DNA of 13,498 nucleotides from NCBI GenBank assembly GCA_015662065.1, contig DQUX01000267.1, forward strand, positions 1-13,498, in the 5' to 3' direction. The stretch is from Anaerolineales bacterium (GTDB lineage Bacteria > Chloroflexota > Anaerolineae > B4-G1 > DUEL01). Made by a program: the position numbers and the translations under genes. This document shows, piece by piece, positions 12,109 through 13,498 of the stretch; the first letter of the stretch is position 1; each line of letters begins with the position of its first letter. The notes beneath the pieces were generated by a model. It ran no database searches. It was not told the origin of the DNA and was given only the letters and a program-made list of their open reading frames with translations.

Positions 12109-12834
12109 CTAGGTGGCTCGCTTCTTGGCTTTCTTGAGCTGGGCCAGCTCCCGCCGGGTCAGGCGGCGCCATTGGCCTGGCCTCAGGTCGCCCAGGCGCA
12201 CCGGCCCGATGCGGACCCGGACCAGCCGGTGGACCGGGTGACCCAGCATCGCTGCCACCCGCCGGATCTGCCGCTTACGGCCCTCTCGCAGGATCACCCG
12301 CAGCCAGGTGCGGTCCCGCTCGCGGCGCAGGACGGACACATCGGCGGGCGCGGTCCTTCGACCGTCCAGGAAGACCCCCCCTCGCCATTTCTTCAGCGTC
12401 TCGTCGCTGGGATGGCCGCTCACGTAGACGTGGTATTCCTTCTCGTGTTCGTACCGGGGGTGGGTCAGCCGGTGGGCCAGCTCCCCGTCGTCGGTGAGCA
12501 GGATCAGCCCCTCGCTGCGCAGGTCCAGTCTCCCCACCGGAAAGAGGCGGCCGGGCAGGGGGACCAGTTCCCGCACCGTTTGAAGGCGGCCCGAGCCATC
12601 TCCCTCGTCGGAGAGCACCCCTCGAGGCTTGTGGAGGGCCACGTAGGTGTAGGGACGGTCCGCCGGGATCTGCCGGCCGTCCACGGTGATCCGATCCCGC
12701 CGGGGGTCCGCCTTTTGCCCCAGTCGGGCGATCTCTCCGTTGACGGCGACGCGCTCCTGGCGGATCAACTCCTCGCAGGCCCGGCGGGAGCCGAACCCGG
12801 CGCGGGCCAGGATCTTCTGCAATCGTTCTTCCAT
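12109..12834 (-). CDS. rluB: Pseudouridine synthase of the RluB/RsuA family
   Basis: The 241-residue product has an N-terminal S4 RNA-binding domain (1-50: EERLQKILARAGFGSRRACEEL and VNGEIARLG) and a catalytic domain with GRLDLRSEGLILLTDDGEL (101-119), whose Asp104 is the expected nucleophile. Further family motifs are YEHEKEYHVYV, REGRKRQIRRVAAMLGHPV and LVRVRIGPV. RluB forms pseudouridine 2605 in 23S rRNA; members acting on 16S rRNA (RsuA) or other 23S sites have the same layout, so the site is inferred. The C-terminus is Lys/Arg-rich. AGGAG (complement of 12843-12847) stands 8 nt before ATG 12834 and a good promoter lies just upstream, making this the first gene of the long minus-strand series through cmk and glmS. 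Confidence 0.92.
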   Translation of the reverse strand: MEERLQKILARAGFGSRRACEELIRQERVAVNGEIARLGQKADPRRDRITVDGRQIPADRPYTYVALHKPRGVLSDEGDGSGRLQTVRELVPLPGRLFPVGRLDLRSEGLILLTDDGELAHRLTHPRYEHEKEYHVYVSGHPSDETLKKWRGGVFLDGRRTAPADVSVLRRERDRTWLRVILREGRKRQIRRVAAMLGHPVHRLVRVRIGPVRLGDLRPGQWRRLTRRELAQLKKAKKRAT

Positions 12835-12860
12835 AAGTGTGGCTCCTGAAGAACGGAGGT

Positions 12861-12889
12861 ATTATAACGCAGGTGAGGAGAAGGGGCAA
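12861..12889 (-). promoter_or_regulatory. Putative sigma70-type promoter of the rluB-cmk series
   Basis: On the minus strand TTGCCC (complement of 12884-12889), a 17-bp spacer and TATAAT (complement of 12861-12866) precede rluB. The expected start near 12854 gives a leader of about 20 nt that contains the AGGAG ribosome-binding site. No comparable promoter is visible before the later genes of the series. Confidence 0.7.
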
Positions 12890-12923
12890 AGTTGAGACGC
12901 TGAGGCCTCGCTCGGTAGCGGTA

Positions 12924-12970
12924 GCGCCGGAATCCCATTCCGGCGCGCCCGCGAATAGGGATTCGCGGGC
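12924..12970. repeat. Two abutting perfect palindromes
   Basis: GCGCCGGAAT-CCC-ATTCCGGCGC (12924-12946) is followed with no gap by GCCCGCGAAT-AGGG-ATTCGCGGGC (12947-12970). Each has a perfect 10-bp stem and a 3- or 4-base loop. They lie in the gap between the gcvPB end and the rluB promoter. The exact abutment suggests a paired repeat element rather than two unrelated terminators. Confidence 0.85.
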
Positions 12971-13018
12971 TTCTCATACAATTGCCCTAATCCTGCAATG
13001 GATGCGCGATTTGGGAGA

Positions 13019-13053
13019 GACGAGGCCCCGGCACTGGCGCACGGGGCCTCGTC
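13019..13053 (-). terminator. Strong hairpin downstream of gcvPB, likely terminator
   Basis: GACGAGGCCCCG (13019-13030) pairs exactly with 13042-13053 around an 11-base loop, a 12-bp GC-rich stem. On the minus strand it follows the gcvPB stop by about 50 nt and is followed by TCTCCC rather than a T-run. Position and strength fit transcription end for the glycine-cleavage operon; the weak tail keeps this tentative. Confidence 0.55.
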
Positions 13054-13103
13054 CTGCCGCTACCTGCTCGGCACGATGTTTTTTGCTGAGGGGAGGCTGC
13101 TCC

Positions 13104-13498
13104 TCACCTTCGCGGGGATAGTGGGGGCGTAGACCAGCGGGTGGCAGTAGTTGTCCCCTGCGCGGACTCCTCAACCTCCCAACGCAGGACCAGCTCCTTG
13201 GCCGCCCGCACCTCGTCCAACCGCCGCACGGGGGCGGTGTGGGGGGCTTCGTGGAGCAGGTCTGGGTTCGTATGCGCCTCCTCGGCAATCCGGAGAAGCG
13301 CATCAGCGAATGCGTCCAGCGTCTCTTTGCTCTCCGTCTCCGTCGGTTCGATCATCAGCGCTTCCCGGACGATGAGGGGGAAGTAGTTGGTGGGGGGATG
13401 GAAGCCGTAGTCGATGAGCCGCTTGGAGATGTCCAGCGCCCGCACGCCGGGCGCGTCTGGGAAACGGCCCTCGCAGACGAACTCGTGCATGCAGGTGC
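13104..13498 (-). CDS. gcvPB: Glycine dehydrogenase (decarboxylating) subunit 2, C-terminal part (partial)
   Basis: The frame is open through the right edge of the window and ends at TGA (complement of 13104-13106), giving the last 130 or so residues. It reads CMHEFV, then LDISKRLIDYGFHPPTNYFPL, IVREALMIEPTETESKETLD and an APHTAPVRRLDEVRAAKELVLRW ending, which is the C-terminus of the P-protein of the glycine cleavage system. The spacing and tail match the split form (GcvPA + GcvPB) used by Firmicutes, Thermus, archaea and Chloroflexi. The enzyme decarboxylates glycine with PLP and loads the aminomethyl group on the H-protein lipoamide. The PLP lysine lies upstream, outside the window. The last 20 residues (QGTTTATRWSTPPLSPRR) are not conserved in the family. 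Confidence 0.92.
   Translation of the reverse strand, partial: TCMHEFVCEGRFPDAPGVRALDISKRLIDYGFHPPTNYFPLIVREALMIEPTETESKETLDAFADALLRIAEEAHTNPDLLHEAPHTAPVRRLDEVRAAKELVLRWEVEESAQGTTTATRWSTPPLSPRR

Noticed and set aside
11515..12849. Long plus-strand open frame (444 codons) opposite cmk and rluB
   Set aside because: Antisense shadow of two conserved genes, without motifs.
13055..13084. Plus-strand hairpin TGCCG/CGGCA followed by six T (13079-13084) as an intrinsic terminator
   Set aside because: The stem is only 5 bp, the T-run is 5 nt away, and no plus-strand gene ends here.

Overview
The window is GC-rich and densely coded, and looks chromosomal. The gene set (SpoVS without other sporulation genes in view, ScpA, a split-type glycine decarboxylase subunit GcvPB, a DUF512/PDZ protein next to cmk, two tandem GlmS-type proteins) and the interspersed short palindromes and 7-bp repeats suggest a Chloroflexota (Anaerolineae-like) bacterium. 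This assignment is inference from gene content and style; I could not run a search.

Layout. At the left edge is the 3' end of a plus-strand gene resembling DNA polymerase III delta' (holB). It converges on a minus-strand pair, spoVS and a PHP-domain phosphoesterase, which overlap each other by 16 bp. A 400-bp divergent intergenic region carries promoters for spoVS (minus) and scpA (plus). scpA converges on, and overlaps by 80 bp, a minus-strand group at about 2.3-4.9 kb: a leaderless hypothetical protein, a B12-binding-type radical SAM protein and a VanZ-family membrane protein. Between this group and the next lies about 290 bp with an inverted pair of GC palindromes and a possible protein-domain remnant.

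From 12.9 kb down to 5.2 kb a long minus-strand series reads rluB - cmk - DUF512 protein - glmS - glmS-like paralog - glycosyltransferase. Spacings are short (27 bp, 16 bp overlap, 59 bp, 53 bp, 2 bp), and a good sigma70-type promoter lies before rluB. The series joins RNA modification and nucleotide metabolism to amino-sugar supply (GlmS makes glucosamine-6-phosphate for UDP-GlcNAc) and a GT4-type glycosyltransferase, which fits cell-envelope or glycan synthesis. The right edge holds the 3' end of gcvPB, followed by a strong hairpin and two abutting perfect palindromes.

Most unusual features: (i) short-period repeats, mostly of 7 bp, lying inside or at the ends of coding genes (glycosyltransferase, DUF512 protein, DUF512-glmS junction); (ii) stop codons built into a recurring palindrome; (iii) a GlmS paralog altered at positions normally conserved for glutamine and sugar-phosphate handling; (iv) a consensus promoter placed so that the hypothetical gene at 4945 should be leaderless. 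I found no CRISPR array, transposase, tRNA or rRNA, and no clear multi-gene defence or novel enzymatic system.
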